64,000 nt of DNA. It comes from Brucella tritici (GTDB lineage: Bacteria > Pseudomonadota > Alphaproteobacteria > Rhizobiales > Rhizobiaceae). The notes below the pieces were generated by a model, which ran no database searches, had not been told where the DNA came from, and worked only from the letters and a program-made list of their open reading frames with translations. Below, piece by piece: positions 26,671 through 35,386 of the stretch. The DNA is taken from positions 1-64,000 of the forward strand of contig NZ_WBWA01000024.1 of the NCBI RefSeq assembly GCF_008932295.1. The letters are read 5' to 3'. Both the position numbers and the translations under genes were made by a program. Position 1 is the first letter of the stretch; every line of letters begins with the position of its first letter.

Positions 26671-26704
26671 AAATCGCGCGGTCTTTACCGCGCGATTTTC
26701 TTTT
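26671..26704 (+). terminator. Terminator of msrA
   Basis: AAATCGCGCGGT / ACCGCGCGATTT with a CTTT loop followed by a T-rich tract (TTCTTTT). The right half lies inside the 3' end of the convergent GNAT gene. Confidence 0.85.
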
Positions 26705-27146
26705 CCAGGATCAGCATCCCGGCATAGTCGCCTTCCAGATGCTCGAAATCGCTCCAGCCGATCTGGCGGTAAAGGTCGGGCTTGTCGGTGTAAAGATAGG
26801 CTTCCGCATAGCCGAGTTCCCGTGCGGCATCCTCGATTGCGCCGACAAGACTTCTGGCAATGCCTTTGCCGCGACAGTCAGGCGCGACGAAAACACTTGC
26901 CACCCACGGCTTCAGATGCGGATGTGTTTCCAGATCGCTGTGGATCAGAAGGGCAAGGCCGGCGGGTTGCCCGTTCCAGAGCGCGACTCGCGCCACCTGC
27001 CCATCGTCTTCACGGGAAATATCGCTAAACGCCTCGGCGGTCTGTGCGAGTGACGAGCCGGTAAACTCACCCCATTCGGCATGGTTCCATGTGGCGCAGA
27101 TGGGTACGAGGTCGGGGCGGTCGGCGAGCGAGACGATCTGAAGCAT
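26685..27146 (-). CDS. GNAT-family N-acetyltransferase
   Basis: A 153-residue single-domain acetyltransferase. The acetyl-CoA pyrophosphate loop is CRGKGIA at residues 91-97, preceded by the beta-strand SVFVAPD and followed by the helix RSLVGAIEDAARELG. The last part (LYTDKPDLYRQIGWSDFE) resembles the usual C-terminal YxxxGF element. The acceptor substrate is unknown. It lies 4 bp downstream of slyX on the same strand and was probably transcribed with it. Confidence 0.88.
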   Translation of the reverse strand: MLQIVSLADRPDLVPICATWNHAEWGEFTGSSLAQTAEAFSDISREDDGQVARVALWNGQPAGLALLIHSDLETHPHLKPWVASVFVAPDCRGKGIARSLVGAIEDAARELGYAEAYLYTDKPDLYRQIGWSDFEHLEGDYAGMLILEKKIAR

Positions 27147-27150
27147 GGTG

Positions 27151-27357
27151 TTACCAGTGCGGCGGTTTGGTGACCGGGACGTCCGGTGCGGTCTGTTCTT
27201 CCAGTTCCAGAAAGCGGTCGGTCAATGCGCCGAGCTTTTTGGAAAGCCGGTCAATGGTTTTCCATTGTTCGGCCAGAACGGATGACAACTCGTCGATTGT
27301 CTTTTCCTGTTCGGCTACGCGAATTTCGAGCTCGGTCAGGCGCTGGTCCGGTGTCAT
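27151..27357 (-). CDS. slyX: SlyX family coiled-coil protein
   Basis: A 68-residue protein that is almost wholly a coiled coil (LTELEIRVAEQEKTIDELSS, then further heptads) and ends in the conserved PPHW tail of SlyX proteins. The function of SlyX is not established; it was named for its position next to slyD in enteric bacteria. Here it is followed after 4 bp by the GNAT gene. Confidence 0.9.
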   Translation of the reverse strand: MTPDQRLTELEIRVAEQEKTIDELSSVLAEQWKTIDRLSKKLGALTDRFLELEEQTAPDVPVTKPPHW

Positions 27358-27439
27358 GGCTGGCTTCCATTGGTATTTGGGCGTCGGTGGTCAGCGGGGT
27401 TTAGCCGCTTTCGATCCATATCGGAAGTACGGTATCACA

Positions 27440-27964
27440 TCATTGCGTCAGCACGAGCACGCCGTTTGAAACTTCATAATGACGCAGACGCTTCAGAAAG
27501 CTCATGCCGAGGAGCGTATCGGACAGCGCGTTGTCACGAAGAACCATGGTCTCCACATTCTCTATCCGAATACGCCCGATTTCGATGCTTGGCAGGATGG
27601 CGGACGCAGCGACAGTCTCACCATTGGCGGTCGAGACGCGATATTTGAAATCTTCAGGTTTGAGCGACAGGCCGATGCGCCGCGCGGCGTTTGTGTTGAT
27701 CGCAACCACGCTCGCCCCCGTATCCACCATTGCACGAAGGTATTGCCCGGCAATTTTTATGTCTGTGATGAAATGGCCGCGACTGTCCGGCGCGATCTGC
27801 GTGCGGCGTCCGCTATAGGCGGTGGGGGTTTGCGACGGAACAGTTGAAGCTGTCGCGGAAGTGTTTGAACCGGATTCCGGCTGTTGCCCGAATTTTTCAA
27901 ACAGAAGCGGGAAGGCAATTGCCAGTCCCGCAAATACCAAAAGGATCGTAAAAACCCGCGCCAT
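27440..27964 (-). CDS. Membrane-anchored retropepsin-like aspartic protease (clan AA, TIGR02281)
   Basis: About 174 residues. An N-terminal membrane segment (VFTILLVFAGLAIAFPLLF) is followed by a Ser/Thr-rich linker and a retropepsin-like domain. The catalytic motif is MVDTGASVVAI near residue 80, with the second conserved block ALSDTLLGMSFLKRL near the end. A single DTG means that it should act as a dimer. ATG 27964 places the membrane helix at the N terminus; an upstream frame to 28051 would read into the neighbouring palindromic repeat. Rhizobial and rickettsial relatives are periplasm-facing proteases. Confidence 0.85.
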   Translation of the reverse strand: MARVFTILLVFAGLAIAFPLLFEKFGQQPESGSNTSATASTVPSQTPTAYSGRRTQIAPDSRGHFITDIKIAGQYLRAMVDTGASVVAINTNAARRIGLSLKPEDFKYRVSTANGETVAASAILPSIEIGRIRIENVETMVLRDNALSDTLLGMSFLKRLRHYEVSNGVLVLTQ

Positions 27965-28022
27965 ACTGCCCCCGTTTCCAGGCATGATAGCAGGCGCGGG
28001 CCGCTCTGCGTTGTTTATTTTA

Positions 28023-28069
28023 GCGCGCATCTGGCCCGAAAACCGCTTCACACTTTTCGGGATGCGCGC
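28023..28069. repeat. RIME-like palindromic repeat, B module
   Basis: Arms GCGCGCATC / GATGCGCGC and inner CCCGAAAACCG / CTTTTCGGG. It lies between the protease and upp genes. Confidence 0.8.
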
Positions 28070-28075
28070 TGGGGC

Positions 28076-28702
28076 TTACTTCGTACCGTACATACGGTCG
28101 CCGGCATCGCCGAGACCAGGAACGATATAGCCCTTTTCGTCGAGGCGTTCGTCGATGGAAGCCGTGAACACGTCGACATCCGGATGAGCTTCGGTAAAGC
28201 GCTTGATGCCTTCCGGAGCCGCCAGCAGGCAGAGGAAGCGGATATTGGTCGCGCCGCGTTCCTTCAGCTTGTCGATGGCTGCAATTGCCGAGTGCCCGGT
28301 GGCCAGCATCGGGTCGACCACGATGATGAGGCGGTTGACGATGTCTTCCGGGGCCTTGAAGTAATATTCGACCGGCTGCAGCGTGTCGTGATCACGATAA
28401 AGGCCGATATGGGCGACGCGCGCGGCGGGCACCAGATCGAGCATGCCTTCCAGAAGCCCATTACCTGCGCGCAGGATCGAGGCGAAGACAAGCTTCTTGC
28501 CTTCGAGCACCGGTGCATCCATTGGCATCAACGGGGTTTCGATCGGCATGGTGGTCAGTTCGAGATCGCGCGTCACTTCATAGCAGAGCAACAGCGATAT
28601 TTCCTTCAGCAGCCGCCGAAAGCTGGCTGTGGACGTTTCCTTCTTGCGCATGATGGTGAGCTTGTGCTGGACAAGCGGATGGCTGACGACTGTAACGCCC
28701 AT
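28076..28702 (-). CDS. upp: Uracil phosphoribosyltransferase
   Basis: A 208-residue enzyme of normal length that converts uracil and PRPP to UMP in pyrimidine salvage. The PRPP-binding loop DPMLATGHS is at residues 130-138. The uracil-binding tail [16 protein letters not shown] is at the C terminus, and [15 protein letters not shown] near residue 75 is conserved. Single gene, divergent from ubiE. Confidence 0.97.
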   Translation of the reverse strand: MGVTVVSHPLVQHKLTIMRKKETSTASFRRLLKEISLLLCYEVTRDLELTTMPIETPLMPMDAPVLEGKKLVFASILRAGNGLLEGMLDLVPAARVAHIGLYRDHDTLQPVEYYFKAPEDIVNRLIIVVDPMLATGHSAIAAIDKLKERGATNIRFLCLLAAPEGIKRFTEAHPDVDVFTASIDERLDEKGYIVPGLGDAGDRMYGTK

Positions 28703-28949
28703 GATCTTTCCACTTTTCTTGTTATCTTTTTGACTTTAGCGGCAGTTTGCGCCGGAGAAAACGCGTGTCGAGCGCGCACGCACAGTTTTATGTCTCTTTG
28801 GCCACTTTTAAACGCTAACGCAAGACGGTTCGCAAGGTCCCTTCACAAAAGGGGTAGTGGAGGACGGTCTCTGCTTGTATCGTCCAGCACAAGCTTTATA
28901 TGCATTACGGAAATCGTTTTCGTCTTAATATTCAAAAGCAGGATGAGCT

Positions 28950-29741
28950 ATGAGCCAGCAGAACGGCAATGCGGACCGCGTGGGCGCACAAGGTGGCATG
29001 GAGCATTCATTCGGCTTCAAGGCGGTTGACGAAAACGAAAAGCAAGGCCTGGTCAACGACGTTTTCCATAAGGTCGCCAGCAAGTACGACGTGATGAACG
29101 ATCTCATGTCGGCGGGTATGCACCGCGTCTGGAAAGATGCGATGATCGCATGGCTTGCGCCATCGAAGCGCCCCGGCTGGACCTCGCTTGATGTTGCAGG
29201 CGGCACCGGCGATATCGCCTTCCGCATTGTCGAGGCTTCCGGTCGTCAGGCTCACGTCACCATTCTCGATATCAATGGCTCGATGCTTGGCGTGGGACGT
29301 GAACGGGCGATCAAGAAGGGCCTTGCCGACAATCTCGAATTTGTTGAAGCCAGTGCCGAAGAGCTGCCATTTGAAGATGCGAGCTTCGATGCTTATACGA
29401 TTTCGTTCGGCATTCGCAATGTTCCGCATATCGACAAGGCGCTGTCCGAAGCCTATCGCGTGCTGAAGCCGGGCGGTCGTTTCCTCTGCCTCGAATTTTC
29501 AGAAGTTGAACTGCCGGTTCTCGACAAGGTCTACGACCAGTGGTCGTTCCATGCCATTCCGCGCATCGGCAAGATGATTACCGGCGATGCCGATTCCTAC
29601 AGCTATCTGGTTGAATCGATCCGCAAATTCCCCAAGCAGCAGGATTTTGCCGCGATGATCGAGAAGGCTGGTTTCGAGCGCGTGAGCTATCGCAATTTCA
29701 CTGGCGGCATTGCCGCGCTTCATTCCGGCTGGAAGCTTTGA
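28950..29741 (+). CDS. ubiE: Ubiquinone biosynthesis C-methyltransferase UbiE
   Basis: A 263-residue SAM-dependent methyltransferase. Motif I is DVAGGTGD at 81-88, and [20 protein letters not shown] and [14 protein letters not shown] are the UbiE-family blocks. It methylates the demethoxy-quinol intermediate in ubiquinone synthesis (and demethylmenaquinone where present). The adjacent ubiB gene supports this assignment. The mutM gene often found on its other side in relatives is absent; upp lies there instead. Confidence 0.97.
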   Translation: MSQQNGNADRVGAQGGMEHSFGFKAVDENEKQGLVNDVFHKVASKYDVMNDLMSAGMHRVWKDAMIAWLAPSKRPGWTSLDVAGGTGDIAFRIVEASGRQAHVTILDINGSMLGVGRERAIKKGLADNLEFVEASAEELPFEDASFDAYTISFGIRNVPHIDKALSEAYRVLKPGGRFLCLEFSEVELPVLDKVYDQWSFHAIPRIGKMITGDADSYSYLVESIRKFPKQQDFAAMIEKAGFERVSYRNFTGGIAALHSGWKL

Positions 29742-29784
29742 TTGTGCCTGTGATGAATTGGGGTCAGAAACGGGGCGTCGAGGC

Positions 29785-31368
29785 ATGAGCAATCTTTCCG
29801 CTGCTTTCCGGCTGATGCGGGCCGGATGGATATTGACGCGCGAGGGCGTCATCAGTGCGCTTCCCGTCGAGGGGCTTTCCGGCCTCCCGGCATTCGGGCA
29901 CAAGATTGCAGGTATTCTGGCGCGTCCGCGCGCACGCCACATGCAGCGTTCAGAGCGCATGTCGCGGGCCATGAACAAGCTGGGTCCGTCCTATGTGAAG
30001 CTCGGCCAGTTTCTGGCGACGCGGCCCGATATTGTCGGTCGCGATGTTGCTGCCGATCTCGAACTTTTGCAGGACAGGCTCGACTTCTTCCCGCAGGCCG
30101 ACGCGGTTTCCGCTATCGAAGGGTCGCTTGGTCGCAAGATTGACGATCTTTACCTGCATTTCGATGCGCCGATAGCGGCAGCGTCGATGGCACAGGTTCA
30201 TCCAGCCGAAATCATGAAGGACGGGTCGCGCCAGAAAGTAGCGGTCAAGGTCATTCGTCCGGGCGTTCGCCACCGCTTTGCCCGCGACCTTGAAGGCTTC
30301 TACATGGTTGCGCGCATGCAGGAGCGCCACGTTCCCTTCACGCGCCGCCTGCGCCCGGTGCAGGTTGTCGAGACATTACAGCAGACCACCCGTATCGAGA
30401 TGGATCTCCGTCTGGAAGCGGCGGCACTTTCCGAGATCGCCGAGAACATCAAGGACGATGCGGGTTTCCGCGTTCCCAATGTCGATTGGGAACGTACAGG
30501 TCGCGATGTGCTGACGCTCGAATGGATCGACGGCATCAAAATGTCCGATGTTTCGGCGCTTGAAGCCGCGGGTTTCAATCTCAAGAAGCTTGCAGAAACG
30601 CTGATCCAGTCCTTCCTGCGCCATACGCTGCGCGATGGCTTTTTCCATGCCGACATGCATCCCGGCAACCTGTTCGTCGATCATCAGGGGCTGATTGTTG
30701 CGGTTGATTTCGGTATCACCGGGCGGCTCAACAAGCAGCAGCGGCGCTTCCTCGCCGAAATTCTCTATGGCTTCATTACCCGCGACTACATGCGCGTGGC
30801 AGAAGTGCATTTCGAGGCAGGCTATGTGCCGCACACGCATGATGTGGCGAGCTTTGCGCAGGCCATTCGCGCCATTGGCGAACCGATCCATGGCCAGCCT
30901 GCCGAAACTATTTCCATGGCTAAGCTTTTGACGCTGCTGTTCGAAGTGACCGAGCTTTTCGACATGGAGACCCGGCCGGAACTCCTGATGCTCCAGAAAA
31001 CGATGGTCGTCGTGGAAGGGGTATCGCGCACGCTCGATCCGCATTTCAACATGTGGAAAGCAGCGGAACCGGTTGTCGGCGACTGGATCGCCAAGAACCT
31101 CGGGCCGCAAGGCATGCTTCTCGACGCGAAGGACAGTGCTTATTCGCTGCTGCATTTCACGCGCAAGACGCCGGAACTTGTGGCGCGTGTCGAGCGTGTT
31201 TCCGTTGCGCTGGACGACATGGCCGCCAAGGGCTTGCGTTTCGACGAGGCGACAGCGGAGGCTATCGGTCGCGCCGAAGCCAAGCATTCGCGCTGGGGCC
31301 GCATCGCGCAGGTGGTGATTGCGATCTCGCTCGCAGCGATAGCGATCAAGCTCTATATCTGGCTGTGA
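29785..31368 (+). CDS. ubiB: Ubiquinone biosynthesis protein UbiB (ABC1/ADCK-like kinase)
   Basis: A 527-residue protein of the UbiB family. The family-specific KxGQ motif is VKLGQ at 71-75 in place of a normal kinase glycine loop. The ATP-site blocks KVAVKVIRPG, HADMHPGNLFVDH and VDFGITGRL are intact. The C-terminal membrane anchor is VVIAISLAAIAIKLYIWL. It has ATPase activity needed for extraction or handling of ubiquinone precursors at the inner membrane. ATG 29785 is used because the family start is MSNLSAAFRL-like. It follows ubiE by 43 bp and is probably co-transcribed. Confidence 0.95.
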   Translation: MSNLSAAFRLMRAGWILTREGVISALPVEGLSGLPAFGHKIAGILARPRARHMQRSERMSRAMNKLGPSYVKLGQFLATRPDIVGRDVAADLELLQDRLDFFPQADAVSAIEGSLGRKIDDLYLHFDAPIAAASMAQVHPAEIMKDGSRQKVAVKVIRPGVRHRFARDLEGFYMVARMQERHVPFTRRLRPVQVVETLQQTTRIEMDLRLEAAALSEIAENIKDDAGFRVPNVDWERTGRDVLTLEWIDGIKMSDVSALEAAGFNLKKLAETLIQSFLRHTLRDGFFHADMHPGNLFVDHQGLIVAVDFGITGRLNKQQRRFLAEILYGFITRDYMRVAEVHFEAGYVPHTHDVASFAQAIRAIGEPIHGQPAETISMAKLLTLLFEVTELFDMETRPELLMLQKTMVVVEGVSRTLDPHFNMWKAAEPVVGDWIAKNLGPQGMLLDAKDSAYSLLHFTRKTPELVARVERVSVALDDMAAKGLRFDEATAEAIGRAEAKHSRWGRIAQVVIAISLAAIAIKLYIWL

Positions 31369-31371
31369 ACT

Positions 31372-31403
31372 CACTTTTAGAGTGACAAGTAACTTTTAAA
31401 GTG
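31372..31403. promoter_or_regulatory. Tandem palindromes upstream of coaBC, candidate RHH operators
   Basis: CACTTTTAGAGTG at 31372-31384 and AACTTTTAAAGTG at 31391-31403 are near-identical 11-13-bp dyads (ACTTT-T-A/GAAGT) with centres 19 bp apart. A further dyad ATTGCA-CT-TGCAAT is at 31413-31426, and a TGCAAT half-site at 31434. Short tandem dyads about two turns apart are typical targets of ribbon-helix-helix proteins, and the downstream protein begins with such a domain. Confidence 0.5.
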
Positions 31404-31442
31404 ATTTCATTGATTGCACTTGCAATAAGCGGGTGCAATCAA

Positions 31443-32834
31443 ATGGCCAGTATCACTATCCGTAATCTCGACGATGCCGCCAAGGAAAAGCTGCGTATGC
31501 GCGCTGCGCGCAACGGGCGTTCCATGGAAGAGGAAGCACGGCTTCTTCTGACCGGGCTGGAAGAAACTGCGCAGGTTACGCCTGCGCCGGCTGTTCAGAG
31601 CAAGGCTGGTGCGTCACTCGCGGGCAAGCGCGTTCTGCTCATCATCGGTGGCGGTATTGCCGCTTATAAGACGCCCGACCTGATCCGTCGCTTGCGCGAG
31701 CGTGGCGCACAGGTTCGCCCCTTGATGACGGCTGCTGCCCAGCAATTCGTGACGCCGCTGACCATCGGTGCGGTTTCCGCCGATCATGTTTTCACCGATC
31801 TGTTCTCGCGAGAGGATGAGCAGGATGTCGGGCATATCCGACTGGCGCGTGATGCCGATCTGATCGTCGTTGCGCCTGTGACCGCCGATCTGATGGCCAA
31901 GATGGCTAACGGTATTGCGGACGATCTTGCCAGCGCCGTTCTGCTGGCGCGCAAGGTCCCGGTTCTGATTGCGCCTGCCATGAACCCGGCCATGTGGGAC
32001 AATCCGGCGACCCGGCGCAACCGTCTGACACTGGAAAAGGACGGCGTGCATTTCATCGGCCCCGAGAAGGGCGAAATGGCGGAAAGCGGCGAAGCGGGAA
32101 CGGGCCGGATGAGCGATCCGCTGACCATCGTGGCGGCAGTGGAAACTCTGTTGTCTCCGCGCGCACTGCCGCTGGCTGGAAAATCCATCGTCATGACGTC
32201 CGGGCCGACGCATGAGCCGATTGACCCGGTGCGCTACATCGCCAACCGCTCGTCGGGCAAGCAGGGCCACGCTATCGCAGCTGCACTGGCGCGACTGGGC
32301 GCAACGGTGCATCTGGTGTCCGGTCCGGTCACTCTTGCCGATCCTGAAGGCGTCGATGTCATTCATGTCGAGACGGCGCGGGAAATGCAGGCTGCCGTGG
32401 AGCGACATTTGCCCGCCGATGCGGCGATCATGGTCGCAGCTGTTGCCGACTGGCGCACGGCCAATGAAGCCGGACAGAAGATCAAGAAGAAGCCGGGAGA
32501 AGGCGCTCCGACGCTTGCCATGGTCGAGAACCCCGACATTCTGGCCGGAGTTGGGCATAGCGAAAAGCGTCCCGGTCTCGTGGTCGGCTTTGCCGCTGAA
32601 ACACAGGACGTGGCCGACAATGCGAGAGCCAAGCTTGAGAAAAAGGGCGCGGACTGGATCGTCGCCAATGATGTTTCTTATGGCGCGGATGGCAGCAGCG
32701 TCATGGGCGGCGACCACAACCGTGTGCGGATTCTAAGCCGCTCCGGCATTGAGGAATGGCCGGAAATGAGCAAAGGCGAAGTGGCCGAAAAACTGGCTGC
32801 GAAAATTGCTGAACGGCTGATCGACGCGAAGTGA
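31443..32834 (+). CDS. coaBC: CoaBC (phosphopantothenoylcysteine synthase/decarboxylase) with N-terminal FitA-like RHH domain
   Basis: A 463-residue protein. Residues 1-42 (MASITIRNLDDAAKEKLRMR...) form a FitA/Arc-type ribbon-helix-helix DNA-binding domain as in VapB-like antitoxins, then a linker to about residue 58. The flavoprotein decarboxylase CoaC follows (KRVLLIIGGGIAAYKTPDLI, PAMNPAMWDNPAT), then the ligase CoaB (SGPTHEPIDPVRYIANRSSG). It makes 4'-phosphopantetheine from phosphopantothenate, cysteine and CTP. Ordinary CoaBC is about 400 residues, so the first 58 are extra. ATG 31443 starts exactly at the RHH domain; a GTG at 31401 lies within the candidate operator. It comes 74 bp after ubiB. 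Confidence 0.95.
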   Translation: MASITIRNLDDAAKEKLRMRAARNGRSMEEEARLLLTGLEETAQVTPAPAVQSKAGASLAGKRVLLIIGGGIAAYKTPDLIRRLRERGAQVRPLMTAAAQQFVTPLTIGAVSADHVFTDLFSREDEQDVGHIRLARDADLIVVAPVTADLMAKMANGIADDLASAVLLARKVPVLIAPAMNPAMWDNPATRRNRLTLEKDGVHFIGPEKGEMAESGEAGTGRMSDPLTIVAAVETLLSPRALPLAGKSIVMTSGPTHEPIDPVRYIANRSSGKQGHAIAAALARLGATVHLVSGPVTLADPEGVDVIHVETAREMQAAVERHLPADAAIMVAAVADWRTANEAGQKIKKKPGEGAPTLAMVENPDILAGVGHSEKRPGLVVGFAAETQDVADNARAKLEKKGADWIVANDVSYGADGSSVMGGDHNRVRILSRSGIEEWPEMSKGEVAEKLAAKIAERLIDAK

Positions 32835-32847
32835 TGAAGCTGGCTGT

Positions 32848-33648
32848 CTAGAAAAACTCGTCCAACAGGCGGTAATAGGCGATTTTCGTTTCGTCGATGG
32901 TCGTTGCGCCATAGAGGTCGAGGAAAGGTTTCACCCACTCGTCGCCGAGATTGTAGCGGATGCTCCAGCAGGCTAGTCCCAGATCCTGATGACGGTCTGC
33001 AAGGCCAAGCCTGCCGCAGTCGATAAAACCGGTGAAAGCGCCGTCGCTGGCCATGAAATTTGGCAGGCAGGCGTCGCCATGGGTGACGACAATATCTTCC
33101 TGCGACGGTTTCAGGCGGCATAGTTCGGAGAAAAGATCGTCGGCGCTGCGGCCTTCTCGCTCATCATCAAAATCATCTTCATCGACGGCACCGGCTTCGA
33201 CCCGCTTGCGCGCGTCATCAATGCGGTGTTCCAGCCGGTGGTCGAACGGACAGGCCGCGGGGTCGACGCTGTGCAGTGCCTTCAAAGCCATGGCAAGAAT
33301 GGAGACGATGCGGTCAGGCGGAATAGTGCCGACAGACGACGCGAGGTCGGACCCGGCCAAGCGCGTCATCAGGAGAAAATGGCGGTCGGCCATCGTCTCA
33401 AAGGCGACGACCCTGGGGCAGGGCAGGCCCTGTGCGGAAAGCCATTCAAGCCGGGCGCGCTCATCGGCCAGTTCGCTGACCGTGCTTGCCGGTTCGATTT
33501 TCAGAACAAGCGGTTCGTGCCCATGACGATCAAGTAGCAGGACATTGGCGGTCGAGCGGCCAAGCTCATCCTGCTGGCTGCTATAACCGGCAAGCCGATG
33601 CAGCAGGGCATCAGGCAGATCGAGAGCAGCCAGAACAGGATCAGTCAT
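32848..33648 (-). CDS. APH(3')-family aminoglycoside O-phosphotransferase
   Basis: A 266-residue kinase-fold protein with the full APH(3') set: K50 (PLVLKIEP), the catalytic loop HGDACLPN at 190-197, and the metal-binding [14 protein letters not shown] at 209-222, ending in YYRLLDEFF as in NptII-type enzymes. These enzymes phosphorylate kanamycin and neomycin. Length and motifs argue for activity, but the drug range cannot be predicted. No transposase, integron or composition change flanks it, and it sits convergent with coaBC, only 13 bp away, so it appears to be a resident chromosomal gene. It starts 10 bp downstream of prfC on the same strand. Confidence 0.88.
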   Translation of the reverse strand: MTDPVLAALDLPDALLHRLAGYSSQQDELGRSTANVLLLDRHGHEPLVLKIEPASTVSELADERARLEWLSAQGLPCPRVVAFETMADRHFLLMTRLAGSDLASSVGTIPPDRIVSILAMALKALHSVDPAACPFDHRLEHRIDDARKRVEAGAVDEDDFDDEREGRSADDLFSELCRLKPSQEDIVVTHGDACLPNFMASDGAFTGFIDCGRLGLADRHQDLGLACWSIRYNLGDEWVKPFLDLYGATTIDETKIAYYRLLDEFF

Positions 33649-33660
33649 AACATTACCGTA

Positions 33661-35238
33661 TCAGGCCTTGTCGCGGACCTGATAGTCCTTGATGGTTGCA
33701 AAGCGGATATTCTTCCAGCGCTCGGCTTCGTAATTGAGCGAAAAGCCGTTCTGCGCCAGAAACACCGGATCATTGTCGAGATCATGCGCAATGTCGGCGC
33801 GATGAGATGCGATGAAGCGGTCGAGTTCAGCCGGATCATCTGCCGTAATCCACCGGCAGACCGAGAAGCGCGACATTTCAAAGCCGACCGGCAGCGAATA
33901 TTCCACTTTCAGACGTTCGGTCAGAACGTCGATCTGGAGCGCACCAACGACACCGACAATCGCCGGAGAACCATCATCGGGCACGAACAGCTGCACGACG
34001 CCTTCTTCGGCCATCTGTTGCAGCGCTTCGCGCAGCTTCTTGGCCTTCATCGCATCGTCCAGACGCACGCGGCGCAGAATTTCCGGCGCGAAGTTCGGCA
34101 CGCCACGGAACAGGATATCCTCGCCCTCGGTCAGCGTATCGCCGATGCGCAGCGTACCGTGGTTCGGGATGCCGACTACGTCGCCAGCAAAGGCTTCGTC
34201 GGCGATCTGGCGTGAACGCGCAAAGAAGAATTGCGGCGCAGACAGGCTCATCGGCTTGCCGGTGCGCACCAGCTTGGCTTTCATGCCGCGTGACAGCTTG
34301 CCCGAGCAAACGCGCAGGAAGGCGATGCGGTCGCGGTGGTTCGGGTCCATATTGGCCTGAATCTTGAACACGAAGCCGGTCATTTTGTCTTCGGTGGAAC
34401 CGACCATGCGCGTGTCGGCCTGCTGGTCGCGCGGCGAAGGGCCGAAATCGCAGAAGGCTTCGATCAGATCGCGCACGCCGTAATTCTTCAGCGCCGAGCC
34501 GAAATAGACCGGCGTCATATGGCCTTCGCGGAAGGAAGCAAGGTCAAACGGACGGCAGACGCCGCGTGCCAGTTCCGTATTTTCCAGCCAGGCTTCACGC
34601 TCGTTTTCAGGCAGCAGCGCGGCGGCTTCTTCCGGGCCGCTGACCTTGGTCGGCTGCTCTTCATTGTCCTGACGGCGCATTGTGTTGTTATGCAGGTCGA
34701 ACGTGCCTGCAAAGCTCTTGCCCGAGCCGATAGGCCAGGTGATCGGCGCTGTGTCGAGCGCCAGCTTTTCTTCGATTTCGTCGAGGATTTCGAGCGGATC
34801 GCGCGCTTCGCGGTCCATCTTGTTGACGAAGGTGACGATTGGAATGTCGCGCATGCGGCAGACTTCGAACAGCTTCAGCGTGCGTGGCTCGATACCCTTT
34901 GCGGCGTCGATGACCATGACGGCGCTGTCGACTGCGGTCAGCGTGCGGTAGGTGTCGTCTGCGAAGTCTTCGTGGCCCGGCGTATCGAGCAGGTTGAAGA
35001 TGCAGTCCTTGTATTCGAAGGTCATCACCGAGGTGACGACCGAGATACCGCGGTCGCGTTCGATGTTCATCCAGTCCGAACGGGTCTGGATGCGATCCTT
35101 CTTGGCCTTCACTTCACCGGCAAGCTGGATAGCGCCGCCAAACAGCAGCAGCTTTTCGGTCAGCGTGGTCTTACCGGCGTCCGGGTGCGCGATAATCGCG
35201 AATGTGCGGCGCTTGGAAACGGGATTGTCAGCAGGCAT
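33661..35238 (-). CDS. prfC: Peptide chain release factor 3
   Basis: A 525-residue translational GTPase. The G domain has AHPDAGKTTLTEKL (G1, residues 17-30), DTPGHEDF (G3) and NKMDREARDP (G4). RF3-specific features include the insert KDRIQTRSDWMNIERDRGIS. It recycles RF1 and RF2 after peptide release in the cytoplasm. The length matches the family. The gene for an APH(3')-like kinase follows closely. Confidence 0.96.
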   Translation of the reverse strand: MPADNPVSKRRTFAIIAHPDAGKTTLTEKLLLFGGAIQLAGEVKAKKDRIQTRSDWMNIERDRGISVVTSVMTFEYKDCIFNLLDTPGHEDFADDTYRTLTAVDSAVMVIDAAKGIEPRTLKLFEVCRMRDIPIVTFVNKMDREARDPLEILDEIEEKLALDTAPITWPIGSGKSFAGTFDLHNNTMRRQDNEEQPTKVSGPEEAAALLPENEREAWLENTELARGVCRPFDLASFREGHMTPVYFGSALKNYGVRDLIEAFCDFGPSPRDQQADTRMVGSTEDKMTGFVFKIQANMDPNHRDRIAFLRVCSGKLSRGMKAKLVRTGKPMSLSAPQFFFARSRQIADEAFAGDVVGIPNHGTLRIGDTLTEGEDILFRGVPNFAPEILRRVRLDDAMKAKKLREALQQMAEEGVVQLFVPDDGSPAIVGVVGALQIDVLTERLKVEYSLPVGFEMSRFSVCRWITADDPAELDRFIASHRADIAHDLDNDPVFLAQNGFSLNYEAERWKNIRFATIKDYQVRDKA

Positions 35239-35341
35239 GAAGAAACTCGTGATGGCGAAATGTTGGGCTGCGCGTGAAAGCGCGCCGCGAAGATGTTGGG
35301 GAGCATCTAGCAGGACTTGGCCGAAAGGTCGAGTTCAAATG

Positions 35342-35369
35342 AAAAAGCGGCGCAGTGAGCGCCGCTTTG
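35342..35369 (-). terminator. Terminator of the HdeD-like gene
   Basis: On the minus strand AAGCGGCGC / GCGCCGCTT with a 5-nt loop is followed by a T-run. It lies about 20 bp past the stop codon at 35387. Confidence 0.8.
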
Positions 35370-35386
35370 CCAGTGATGGGTTATGC

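Noticed and set aside
31401..31442. GTG 31401 as start of coaBC
   Set aside because: It would place translated sequence over the candidate operator and add MISLIALAISGCNQ, which does not belong to the RHH domain; ATG 31443 starts exactly at the domain.
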